DNA from: Gordonia namibiensis NBRC 108229
GTDB taxonomy: Bacteria > Actinomycetota > Actinomycetes > Mycobacteriales > Mycobacteriaceae
Assembly: GCF_000298235.1 (NCBI RefSeq)
Contig: NZ_BAHE01000019.1
Coordinates: forward strand, 1-64,000
Direction of reading: 5' to 3'
DNA: 64,000 bases
Shown here: one piece after another, positions 8,595 through 15,632 of the stretch
Layout of the letters: every line of letters begins with the position of its first letter
Position numbering within the stretch: position 1 is the first letter of the stretch
Notes under the pieces: model-generated
What the model was told of the DNA's origin: nothing
The model's database searches: none
Seen by the model: the letters and a program-made list of their open reading frames with translations, nothing else
Program-made: the position numbers and the translations under genes

Positions 8595-9911
8595 ATGACC
8601 GACATCACTCGGGGGCAGGGTCGTCGCAACGCGAAGTTGGCTTCTCTCCCCATCGGTATGGCCGGACGTGCGGCGGCGGGGCTCGGCAAGCGCATGGTCG
8701 GTAGAGACAAGGACGAGGTCAACCAGGAACTCCTCGAGAAGTCCGCGGAACAGCTGTTCGCGGTCCTCGGTGAGCTCAAGGGCGGCGCCATGAAGGTGGG
8801 TCAGGCGCTGTCGATCATGGAAGCCGCGATCCCCGACGAATTCGGTGAACCGTTCCGCGAAGCACTTACCAAGCTCCAGGCGGAAGCACCGCCGATGTCG
8901 GCCGACAGGGTCCACAAGGTCCTCGACCAGCAACTCGGTACCCGCTGGCGTGAGCGCTTCAAGGAGTTCTCCGACGAGCCGGCCGCGTCGGCATCTATCG
9001 GCCAGGTACACAAGGGTGTGTGGTCCGACGGGCGTGAGGTCGCGGTCAAGGTCCAGTACCCGGGCGCCGACCACGCGCTCAAGGCCGACCTGAAGACGCT
9101 GTCGCGCATGTCGGGCCTGTTGCAGAGGTTGTCGCCGGGCACCGACGTCAAGGCGATGATGGACGAACTCATCGACCGCACCGAGGCCGAACTCGACTAT
9201 CTCGGCGAGGCCGACAACCAGCGGGCCTTCGCCAAGGCGTACGACGGGCATCCGAACTTCCTGATCCCCAAGGTGGTCGCCAGCGCGCCCAAGGTCGTGG
9301 TCTCGGAATGGGTCGACGGTGTCGCGCTGTCGAAGATCATCGCGACCGGCGACCAGGAGACCCGCGACAACGCGGCTGCGAAAATGGCCGAGTTCGAGGT
9401 CAGCTCGCCGTACCGGGTCGGCCTGCTCCACGGCGACCCGCATCCGGGCAACTTCTTCATCGCCGACGACGGTCGTTTCGGTGTCCTCGACTTCGGTGCG
9501 GTCGGCCACTACCCCGGTGGACTCCCCCCGGAGACCGGGCCGATCCTGCGGCTCGCCCGCGACCAGAAGTACGACGAACTCAAGGACCTGATGGTCGAGG
9601 CGGAGTTCATCCGCCCGTCGCACGCGTCGAAGGTCACCAGCGCCGACCTCGAGGCATACCTGCGGCCGTACGTCGACCCGCTGTACTCCGAGTCGTTCCA
9701 CTTCACACGCAAGTGGATGCAGCGTGCCGCGGGCAAGGCGACCGACGTGCGCGGCGAGGTCTACAAGACCTCGCGGAACCTCAACGTGCCCAAGCGGTTC
9801 GTGATGGTGTTCCGTGTGCTCGGTGGTTGTGTCGGCATCGCCTCGCAGCTCGAGGCGCACGCGCCGTACCGCGCCATCATGGAGGAATGGGTGCCCGGTC
9901 TGGGCGACTGA
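8595..9911 (+). CDS. ABC1/UbiB family atypical kinase (Rv3197-like)
   Basis: 438 residues of the ABC1 (AarF/UbiB/COQ8) atypical kinase family. The diagnostic KxGQ motif is at 67-70 (KVGQ), the Ala-rich nucleotide loop is in PAASASIGQVHKG, and the catalytic segment LLHGDPHPGNFF is followed by LDFGAVG. Relatives support isoprenoid quinone synthesis or membrane lipid homeostasis as ATPases. In mycobacteria the Rv3197 protein is linked to macrolide resistance under WhiB7, and whiB7 lies next door, convergent. A ribosome binding site (GGAAAGGA) precedes the ATG. There are no transmembrane helices, so membrane association would be peripheral. Confidence 0.93.
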   Translation: MTDITRGQGRRNAKLASLPIGMAGRAAAGLGKRMVGRDKDEVNQELLEKSAEQLFAVLGELKGGAMKVGQALSIMEAAIPDEFGEPFREALTKLQAEAPPMSADRVHKVLDQQLGTRWRERFKEFSDEPAASASIGQVHKGVWSDGREVAVKVQYPGADHALKADLKTLSRMSGLLQRLSPGTDVKAMMDELIDRTEAELDYLGEADNQRAFAKAYDGHPNFLIPKVVASAPKVVVSEWVDGVALSKIIATGDQETRDNAAAKMAEFEVSSPYRVGLLHGDPHPGNFFIADDGRFGVLDFGAVGHYPGGLPPETGPILRLARDQKYDELKDLMVEAEFIRPSHASKVTSADLEAYLRPYVDPLYSESFHFTRKWMQRAAGKATDVRGEVYKTSRNLNVPKRFVMVFRVLGGCVGIASQLEAHAPYRAIMEEWVPGLGD

Positions 9912-9925
9912 TCCCCGACGACGAA

Positions 9926-9960
9926 CAGCGACGCCGCGAGCACTGCTCGCGGCGTCGCTG
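9926..9960. terminator. bidirectional terminator hairpin between ABC1 kinase gene and whiB7
   Basis: A perfect 16-bp inverted repeat (9926-9941 with 9945-9960) with a 3-nt loop sits in the 58 bp between the convergent stop codons. The following bases are only mildly T-rich on either strand. Confidence 0.75.
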
Positions 9961-9969
9961 TCTGTGTTC

Positions 9970-10263
9970 TCAGGCCGCGGAGTTCTTGCGCGGCCGGCCG
10001 CGGGGGCGCTTGCGTGCGATCACGGTGCCGCGTTCGAAGATCTCGCCGCCCCACACGCCCCAGGGCTCGGCACGATCCAGGGCCGCCTGCAGGCACTGGG
10101 TCCGGAGCGGGCAGTCGGCACACATCGCCTTGGCACGCTCGAGGTCACGCGGGTTGTCGGCGAACCACAGGTCGGCGTCGGCCACCTGGCAGGGCAGGTC
10201 GAGCCGGGCGGTCGCTGCGCGGTCCGCCGAGATACAGGACTCGAGTACGCAATCGACGGTCAT
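9970..10263 (-). CDS. whiB7: WhiB7 redox-sensing transcription activator of intrinsic antibiotic resistance
   Basis: 97 residues with all WhiB7 marks. The four [4Fe-4S] ligands are Cys25, Cys48, Cys51 and Cys57; the turn EPWGVWGGE is at 66-74; and the C-terminus carries an AT-hook (RPRGRPRKN) that reads AT-rich DNA next to the -35 element. Known WhiB7 binds the primary sigma factor and induces resistance genes on antibiotic, redox or starvation stress. The ATG at 10263 follows a leader of nearly 600 nt holding a promoter, an upstream ORF and an intrinsic terminator, the layout of whiB7 attenuation control. It sits between the ABC1 kinase gene and uvrD2, as in mycobacteria. Confidence 0.97.
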   Translation of the reverse strand: MTVDCVLESCISADRAATARLDLPCQVADADLWFADNPRDLERAKAMCADCPLRTQCLQAALDRAEPWGVWGGEIFERGTVIARKRPRGRPRKNSAA

Positions 10264-10360
10264 TGGGTTTCTCCACATCTGCTCGTTTGGGATTGGTGAC
10301 CCATGTCCTCGATGTGGCTGCCGGTCCGAGAACCCCTGCGAGGGGTGATGATCGGGTGAC

Positions 10361-10406
10361 AAAAAAGAGGGCCACGGGTTTCGCCTCTGCGATTCGCCCG
10401 TGGCCC
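10361..10406 (-). terminator. whiB7 leader attenuator (intrinsic terminator)
   Basis: Reading the minus strand, a 10-bp stem (10406-10397 with 10378-10369) with a small inner stem is followed by CTCTTTTTTG, a classical terminator about 100 nt before the whiB7 start. It begins 16 nt after the stop of the upstream ORF. An 8-nt segment on each side (10417-10410 CCGAGAAC and 10333-10326 GTTCTCGG) can pair around it, so alternative folds are possible. Confidence 0.85.
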
Positions 10407-10421
10407 GAAGTTCTCGGAGGT

Positions 10422-10739
10422 CTAACTCCGGAGAATCGGTGTCGGTACGGGGAACCCATGCGGCGCGGGGGCTGCTGCGGCTGCTGCCGGCGCTACGTGC
10501 GCTGCTACCGGATGCACTGCCACCGCGGGATGCGCTGCCGCGGTCGGCGGTGCGACCGCCGGGAGTGCGGCTGCAACGGCCGGCATTGCCGGAATCGTCG
10601 CTCGAGCGACGACCGGACGTGCACTGACGGCAGGCAGCCAGGAGCGGTTGCGACGGGCGCGCAGAACGACGGCATGTGCCTGGTTCGGCTTGGCCGCAGA
10701 CACGGCGATGCCGGCCTGGTTCACGGTGCTTCCGTTCAC
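10422..10739 (-). CDS. whiB7 leader upstream ORF (Ala/Pro/Val-rich)
   Basis: A 105-codon frame that starts at a GTG (10739) with a strong ribosome binding site (AAAGGAG, 7 nt spacing) about 90 nt after the predicted whiB7 promoter, and ends 16 nt before the attenuator hairpin. Residues 1-35 are mixed (NQAHAVVLRARRNRSW). Residues 36-100 are low complexity, with repeats of the type PAVA and runs of Ala. Its role is probably regulatory: ribosome progress through it, and over the hairpin at its stop codon, would decide whether the terminator forms. Leader ORFs of this kind are known for whiB7 in mycobacteria, but they are shorter as I remember them. A stable protein product is doubtful. Confidence 0.7.
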   Translation of the reverse strand: MNGSTVNQAGIAVSAAKPNQAHAVVLRARRNRSWLPAVSARPVVARATIPAMPAVAAALPAVAPPTAAAHPAVAVHPVAAHVAPAAAAAAPAPHGFPVPTPILRS

Positions 10740-10831
10740 TGATCCGCTCCTTTCTCTTCTCGTCGAACTCCGATGAGCGATGGGTTCCTGGTGGGCACAA
10801 GAGCGTTCCCACCCGTGTGCCGACGGAGATC

Positions 10832-10870
10832 AGCCTAAACGGTGCGTCAGAAGGCGCACAACCTATTTTT
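10832..10870 (-). promoter_or_regulatory. whiB7 promoter with WhiB7-type AT-rich element
   Basis: On the minus strand: an AT-rich element AAAAATA (10870-10864), two bases, a -35 TTGTGC (10861-10856), an 18-nt spacer and a -10 TAGGCT (10837-10832). An AT-rich block directly upstream of the -35 is the known WhiB7 target arrangement, so this fits autoactivation. The element overlaps the stop codon of uvrD2 (10863-10865). Confidence 0.75.
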
Positions 10871-12995
10871 GACCTGCGGTTTTGACGAGTTCGAGGAGAT
10901 CCTCGCCGTACTCGTCGAGTTTCTGCGCGCCGATCCCCGAGATCGACACCAGCGCGGCGGTATCCGTGGGGCGCTGTTCGGCGATCGCGGTCAGCGTCTT
11001 GTCGGAGAAGACGACGAAGGGCGGGACCTTCTTCGCCTGGGCGCGAGACCTGCGCCATTCCTTGAGCGCGACCAGGAGGTTCTCGTCGAGGTCGGACGGG
11101 CATCCCGCGCACCGACCGAGCAGCGTCGCGGTCGAATCCATCAGCCGTGAGCCACAGACGCGGCAGGTGGGTCCCTTGCGGGGGGTACGTTCCTTGGCGA
11201 TCTTCGACGCCGGCGAGTCGTCGGGGACGAGATCGGTCAGGAACCGGGAGCGACGACGGGCGCGTCCGCCCTCATTACGCGCGAGCGCCCACGACAGGTG
11301 CAGGTGTTCGCGGGCACGCGTCACGCCCACGTAGAACAGTCGGCGCTCTTCTTCCACGTCTTCCCAGGACCCCTTGATGGCCTGGCTGATCGGCAGCGAC
11401 CCGTCGGTCAGCCCGACCAGGAAGACCGCATCCCACTCGAGTCCCTTGGCCGCGTGCAGCGACGACAGGGTGACGCCCTGGACCGTCGGCGGATGGCGCG
11501 CCTCGGACCGGGTCGTGAGTTCGGCAGACAGTTGCGGCAACGTGAGGTCGGGGTTCTCGGCGACCATGTCCTCGGTCAACTGCACCAACGCCTTCAGCGA
11601 CTCCCACCGGGCGCGCGCCTGGGCGCCCGACGGTTCCTCGTCGGTGAGTCCGAGTTCGCCGAGGACGGCGCGCACGACCTCGATCGTCGTGACACCGGGC
11701 TTCACCTCGCGGTTGGCGACCGTGGCGATCTGACGCATCGCCTGCCGCACCTCGGTGCGCGCGAAGAACGCCTCGCCGCCGCGCACCTGATACGGGATGC
11801 CGGCCTCGGTCAGCGCCTGCTCGTAGTTCTCCGACTGGGCGTTGACGCGGTAGAGGATCGCGATCTCCGACGGTGCGACACCCGACTTGATGAGGTGCTT
11901 GATCTCGATCGCGATCGAGGTGGCGGCGGCCGGCTCGTCGTCGTATTCGGCGAACTGCGGTTGCGGGCCGGACGGCCGCTGTCCGATGAGTCGGAGGCGG
12001 GTCCCGGCGATGCGTCCGCGCGCGGCACCGATCACGCGGTTGGCGAGGTCGACGACCTCGGGCGTGGACCGGTAGTCACGCTCGAGCCGGACGACCGTCG
12101 CCTCCGGGAAGCGACGGCTGAAGTCGAGCAGATAGTTCGGGGATGCACCGGTGAACGTATAGATCGTCTGGTTGGCGTCGCCGACGACCGTCAGATCGTC
12201 GCGCTCGCCGAGCCAGGCGTCGAGCAGTCCCTGCTGGACGGGCGTCACGTCCTGGTACTCGTCGACGACGAAACACCGGTAGCGCGAACGGAATTCGTCG
12301 GCCGTACCGGGCTCGATGGTGAGGATCTGCGTCATGTAGATGAGCATGTCGTCGAAGTCGAGGAGGCGATCGCCGTCCGGCGAGACCTTGGAGTCCTCGT
12401 AGTGGCCGTACACCGCGGCCACCTTCTGCGGCGGTGCGGGCGACTCGCGTCCGAGCCGGCCGACCGCCTCGACGTAGTTCTCCGGCGAGATCAGGGTGGC
12501 CTTGGCCCACTCGATCTCCGACGAGAGATCGCGCAGGGTGTCGGTAGCGGTGTCGAGTCCGGCGCGGCGTGCGGCGCGCGAGATGAGCGGGAACTTGTTG
12601 TCGATCAGCTCCCACCGGGCATCGCCGAAGGCGCGCGGCCAGAAGTAACGCAGCTGCCGCATCGCCGCGGCGTGGAAGGTCTGGGCGGCGACGTTGCCGG
12701 TGGCCCCGCCGACGCCGAGGCTCCGCAACCGGGTCCGCATCTCGCCCGCCGCGCGAGCGGTGAACGTGACCGCGAGGACCTGGCCGGGATTCACCTGACC
12801 GGTGTCGACCAGGTGGGCGATGCGTCGCGTGATGGTGCGCGTCTTGCCCGTACCCGCGCCGGCCAGCACACACACCGGGCCGCGCGGAGCGAGGACGGCC
12901 GCGGACTGCTCCGGGTCGAGTCCCTCGACCGCGCCGGCATCGCGGAAGCGGGCATCGGGGTTCGCGGGGGAGGTCGGATGGCGCACGGACTCCAC
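10863..12995 (-). CDS. uvrD2: ATP-dependent DNA helicase UvrD2
   Basis: About 710 residues of superfamily 1A helicase. The Walker A segment AGAGTGKTRTI is near the N-terminus, followed by the helicase motifs FTARAAGEMR, VDEYQDVTPVQQ, GDANQTIYTFTGA and SSLHAAKGLEWD. The tail has the mycobacterial UvrD2 layout: a tetracysteine module (CRVCG and CAGC) and a C-terminal HRDC domain ending in a GIGAQKLDEYG segment. In M. tuberculosis UvrD2 is an essential 3'-5' helicase. The true start is uncertain: I chose the GTG at 12995 because it gives the family length. The open frame continues upstream over the mycoredoxin promoter. Confidence 0.93.
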   Translation of the reverse strand: MESVRHPTSPANPDARFRDAGAVEGLDPEQSAAVLAPRGPVCVLAGAGTGKTRTITRRIAHLVDTGQVNPGQVLAVTFTARAAGEMRTRLRSLGVGGATGNVAAQTFHAAAMRQLRYFWPRAFGDARWELIDNKFPLISRAARRAGLDTATDTLRDLSSEIEWAKATLISPENYVEAVGRLGRESPAPPQKVAAVYGHYEDSKVSPDGDRLLDFDDMLIYMTQILTIEPGTADEFRSRYRCFVVDEYQDVTPVQQGLLDAWLGERDDLTVVGDANQTIYTFTGASPNYLLDFSRRFPEATVVRLERDYRSTPEVVDLANRVIGAARGRIAGTRLRLIGQRPSGPQPQFAEYDDEPAAATSIAIEIKHLIKSGVAPSEIAILYRVNAQSENYEQALTEAGIPYQVRGGEAFFARTEVRQAMRQIATVANREVKPGVTTIEVVRAVLGELGLTDEEPSGAQARARWESLKALVQLTEDMVAENPDLTLPQLSAELTTRSEARHPPTVQGVTLSSLHAAKGLEWDAVFLVGLTDGSLPISQAIKGSWEDVEEERRLFYVGVTRAREHLHLSWALARNEGGRARRRSRFLTDLVPDDSPASKIAKERTPRKGPTCRVCGSRLMDSTATLLGRCAGCPSDLDENLLVALKEWRRSRAQAKKVPPFVVFSDKTLTAIAEQRPTDTAALVSISGIGAQKLDEYGEDLLELVKTAGQK

Positions 12996-13113
12996 TATGT
13001 CACCACCCACCGACGCTCCCCGGACCGGCGATCGGGCTGTGCATGACGCGTCCCACGTCGCCGATCGCGGCGCCGCCGGGAACAGCCTGCGCATGCATGG
13101 TGTTATGGCAGTC

Positions 13114-13398
13114 ATGAGCAACGTGATCGACGACGAGGCAGGCGCCCGCAACTCCGACACCGGCGAACTGACCATGTACACCACCTCGTGGTGTGGTTAC
13201 TGCGCCCGCCTGAAGACCGGACTGAAGGCCAGCGGTATCCCCTGGCAGGAGATCGACATCGAGCTGAACCCGGATGCCGCCGAATTCGTCGGCAGCGTCA
13301 ACGGCGGCAACCACGTCGTCCCGACCGTTCTCTACGCCGACGGCACCACCGCGACCAACCCCTCGATCGCCGACGTCAAGAAGAAGCTCGGCGTCTGA
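13114..13398 (+). CDS. mrx1: mycoredoxin-1 (glutaredoxin-like)
   Basis: 94 residues with a thioredoxin fold. The active site is TSWCGYCARLK; CGYC is the mycoredoxin-1 signature. A cis-proline segment VVPTVLYADG and the C-terminal IADVKKKLG helix follow. Mycoredoxin reduces S-mycothiolated proteins with mycothiol and mycothione reductase, so its presence supports a mycothiol-using actinobacterium. The start at 13114 (MSNVIDDEAG) is the most downstream of three in-frame ATGs (others at 13105 and 13093); no strong ribosome binding site distinguishes them. It is divergent from uvrD2 and has its own terminator. Confidence 0.93.
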   Translation: MSNVIDDEAGARNSDTGELTMYTTSWCGYCARLKTGLKASGIPWQEIDIELNPDAAEFVGSVNGGNHVVPTVLYADGTTATNPSIADVKKKLGV

Positions 13399-13412
13399 TC
13401 TCGTGACCTGAA

Positions 13413-13444
13413 CACCCGGGCCGGCCTTGCCGGACCCGGGTTTT
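13413..13444 (+). terminator. terminator of the mycoredoxin gene
   Basis: ACCCGGG-CCGGC pairs with GCCGG-A-CCCGGGT around a CTT loop (one bulged A), followed by TTTT. It lies 15 bp after the mrx1 stop and before the convergent nudC stop. Confidence 0.85.
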
Positions 13445-13469
13445 CTCGTCTACCGGGACTGCTGCGCCG

Positions 13470-14390
13470 TCACCCGGCCGCGGCCCAGGACTCGATCAGC
13501 GTGCGTGCGATGGAGATCGATCCCGGCAGCTGCAACCGGGGTGCCGCGCCGTCGGGTCCGGGATCGGCACGCGTCCACCCGTCCCGCGACAACGCCTCGC
13601 GCACCTCGTCACGGTGGAACCACTGCGCATCGCCGATCTCGCCGTCGAGGAAGGCGAGCTCGTCAGCGGGATCGCCGATCGCGGCGAAGCCGAGCATGAG
13701 CGACCGCGGGAACGGCCACGGCTGGCTGCCCAGGTAGCGCGGTTCGCGCACCACGATGCCAACCTCTTCGTGCACCTCCCGCAGCACACATTGTTCGAGT
13801 GACTCCCCCGGCTCGACGAACCCGGCGAGGGTCGAGTACCAGCCGTCAGGCCAGACGGCTTGGCGCCCCAACAGGATCCGGTCGGCGCCGTCGTGGACCA
13901 CGGTGATGATCGCTGGATCGGTGCGTGGGAACTCGTCTCGGCCGGACTGGACGCTCCGACGCACCCAACCGCCACGCGCCGGCCGCGTCGCCGACCCGTC
14001 GACCGGCGAATGACTCGCCGTCTCATGCCAATTCAGGATTCCCAGCGCGGTGACGAGCAGTCCCGCCTCGTCCGGCGTCAGATGTACGGCGCCACGTCGT
14101 GCGTCGTCGGTGGGACCGTCGATGTGATCGACCCGGCGCGCCCACCGGTCGATGCCGTCCACGACACCGAGGATCACCGCATCGGCGGGCGGCTCGTCGG
14201 CGACGGTGGTCGCCGGAACCCAGTGCAGCACACCGGACTCCCCGACCGGATATCGACCGTTGGAGTCGATCAGCAGCACCTTCGCCTGTGGCCATCCCGC
14301 CAGCATGCGCTCGGCGTCGTCGCGGACCTCGTCGGCGCGGTGGAATGTCGCGCGCGACAGGAGCGGCTGGTGGACCAGTTCGAAGTGCAC
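13470..14390 (-). CDS. nudC: NAD+ diphosphatase NudC
   Basis: 306 residues. A complete Nudix box GFVEPGESLEQCVLREVHEE is followed by LGSQPWPFPRS, the NudC signature for NAD(H) recognition. The enzyme hydrolyses NAD(H) to NMN(H) and AMP and can remove NAD caps from RNA. The segment that holds four zinc-binding cysteines in E. coli NudC (here around HETASHSPVDGSATRP) has none; from memory the mycobacterial relatives also lack them. The start is the GTG at 14390 with an AAGGGA about 10 nt upstream. It lies downstream of the K+ channel gene, as in M. tuberculosis (Rv3199c). Confidence 0.93.
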   Translation of the reverse strand: MHFELVHQPLLSRATFHRADEVRDDAERMLAGWPQAKVLLIDSNGRYPVGESGVLHWVPATTVADEPPADAVILGVVDGIDRWARRVDHIDGPTDDARRGAVHLTPDEAGLLVTALGILNWHETASHSPVDGSATRPARGGWVRRSVQSGRDEFPRTDPAIITVVHDGADRILLGRQAVWPDGWYSTLAGFVEPGESLEQCVLREVHEEVGIVVREPRYLGSQPWPFPRSLMLGFAAIGDPADELAFLDGEIGDAQWFHRDEVREALSRDGWTRADPGPDGAAPRLQLPGSISIARTLIESWAAAG

Positions 14391-14492
14391 GTCGGTGTGT
14401 CCCTTTTCGGTGGTCGGTGCGGGGTGTCCTGGTGGCCGACAGGGCTTCTCGTCGACCGTGTTTCTCGTCGAAGGGCTTCTCGTCGCCGGGGT

Positions 14493-15572
14493 CTAGTCGT
14501 CGCCGGGGCTCTTGCGGACGTACAGCAGACGGTCGCCGACCTCGATCTGTTCGACCTCGCTGTCGTCGACCCGGTGCAGCACCCCGTTGCGGACGACGCC
14601 GAGCACGATGTCGCGGGTGTGCGCGGGCGAGCCGCCGGTCTCCGTCGGGTCGACCTCGCGTTCGGCGATGGCGTAACCCGCGTCGGGGGTGAGGAGATCC
14701 TCGATCACCTCGACCACCGACGGGGTCATCGTCGCGATACCGAGCAGGCGGCCGGCCGTCTCCGAGGACACCACCACGGAGTTCGCGCCCGACTGCCGCA
14801 TCAGGTGGGTGTTCTCCGACTCGCGGATGGACGCCACGATCTTGGCCCGCGGGTTGATCTCACGTGCGGTGAGTGTCGCCAGGACGGCGGTGTCGTCGCG
14901 GCTGGTGGCCACGACGATGCTCGAGGCATGCGCGACTCCGGCCAGACGCAGCACGTCGGACTTGGTGGCGTCGCCGCGGACGGTGACCAGACCGTTGGAG
15001 GCCGCGGACTCCAGGACGGTCGGGTCGGAGTCGACGACCACGATCTCCGAGGGCTTGATGCCGTCGCCGCGCATGGCGTCCACCGCGGTGCGGCCCTTGG
15101 TGCCGTAACCGATGACGACGGTGTGATTGCGCACGGTATTCCTCCAACGCTGGATCTTGAGCGCCTGTCGGGACCGTTCGGTGAGCACCTCGAGGGTGGT
15201 GCCGATCAGCACGATCAGGAACAGCACACGCAGCGGCGTGATGATGATGATGTTGATGAATCGGGCGAAGGGACTGATCGGCGTGATGTCGCCGTAGCCG
15301 GTCGTCGACAGAGTGACCGCCGAGTAGTACAGCGAGTCCAGGTAGGACAGTTCGCTGTTCTGCGCGTCCCGGTACCCCTCGCGATCGAGCCAGACGACCA
15401 CCGAGGTGAAGAACAGCGCGAGGCACGCCCAGAGCACGCGGCGTCCGATCGCGCGTGCGGGGCTCTGCTGCAACTCGGGGATACGGACGACGCCGACCAG
15501 TGCGTGGTCGGGCCGGTTGGCCAGCTCGGCGTCGGATCCGAAGCGGCCGCGGAAGCGGTTACGCATTGCCAC
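14493..15572 (-). CDS. potassium channel protein with RCK/TrkA domain (Rv3200c-like)
   Basis: 359 residues. One membrane helix (about 45-62), a pore loop with the K+ selectivity filter TTGYGD (90-95) and a second helix (about 107-128) form the two-helix channel subunit. A cytoplasmic RCK-N Rossmann domain (VVIGYGTKGRT onwards) and an RCK-C domain follow. Four subunits would make the channel, gated by a ligand or nucleotide on the RCK ring. The GTG at 15572 has AGGAG at 7 nt, better than the ATG two codons later. It ends 102 bp before the nudC start and begins 60 bp after the adnB stop, so these genes may form one transcript. Confidence 0.92.
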   Translation of the reverse strand: MAMRNRFRGRFGSDAELANRPDHALVGVVRIPELQQSPARAIGRRVLWACLALFFTSVVVWLDREGYRDAQNSELSYLDSLYYSAVTLSTTGYGDITPISPFARFINIIIITPLRVLFLIVLIGTTLEVLTERSRQALKIQRWRNTVRNHTVVIGYGTKGRTAVDAMRGDGIKPSEIVVVDSDPTVLESAASNGLVTVRGDATKSDVLRLAGVAHASSIVVATSRDDTAVLATLTAREINPRAKIVASIRESENTHLMRQSGANSVVVSSETAGRLLGIATMTPSVVEVIEDLLTPDAGYAIAEREVDPTETGGSPAHTRDIVLGVVRNGVLHRVDDSEVEQIEVGDRLLYVRKSPGDD

Positions 15573-15632
15573 GTTTGCGCTCCTGGAGTTCGCTCACACG
15601 CTGAAATGTAACCCACACGACGGTGCGAGGGC

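Noticed and set aside
10458..10742. Cys/Arg-rich frame on the plus strand opposite the whiB7 leader (MRRGGCCGCC...)
   Set aside because: It arises from reading the complement of Ala/Pro/Val codons; it has no ribosome binding site and the minus-strand upstream ORF explains the region.
13990..14050. NudC inactive because zinc cysteines are missing
   Set aside because: The mycobacterial relatives I recall also lack them, and the Nudix box and NAD signature are intact, so activity is expected.
13860..15611. 583-codon open frame antisense to nudC and the K+ channel gene
   Set aside because: Antisense artefact with no domain; both minus-strand genes are certain.
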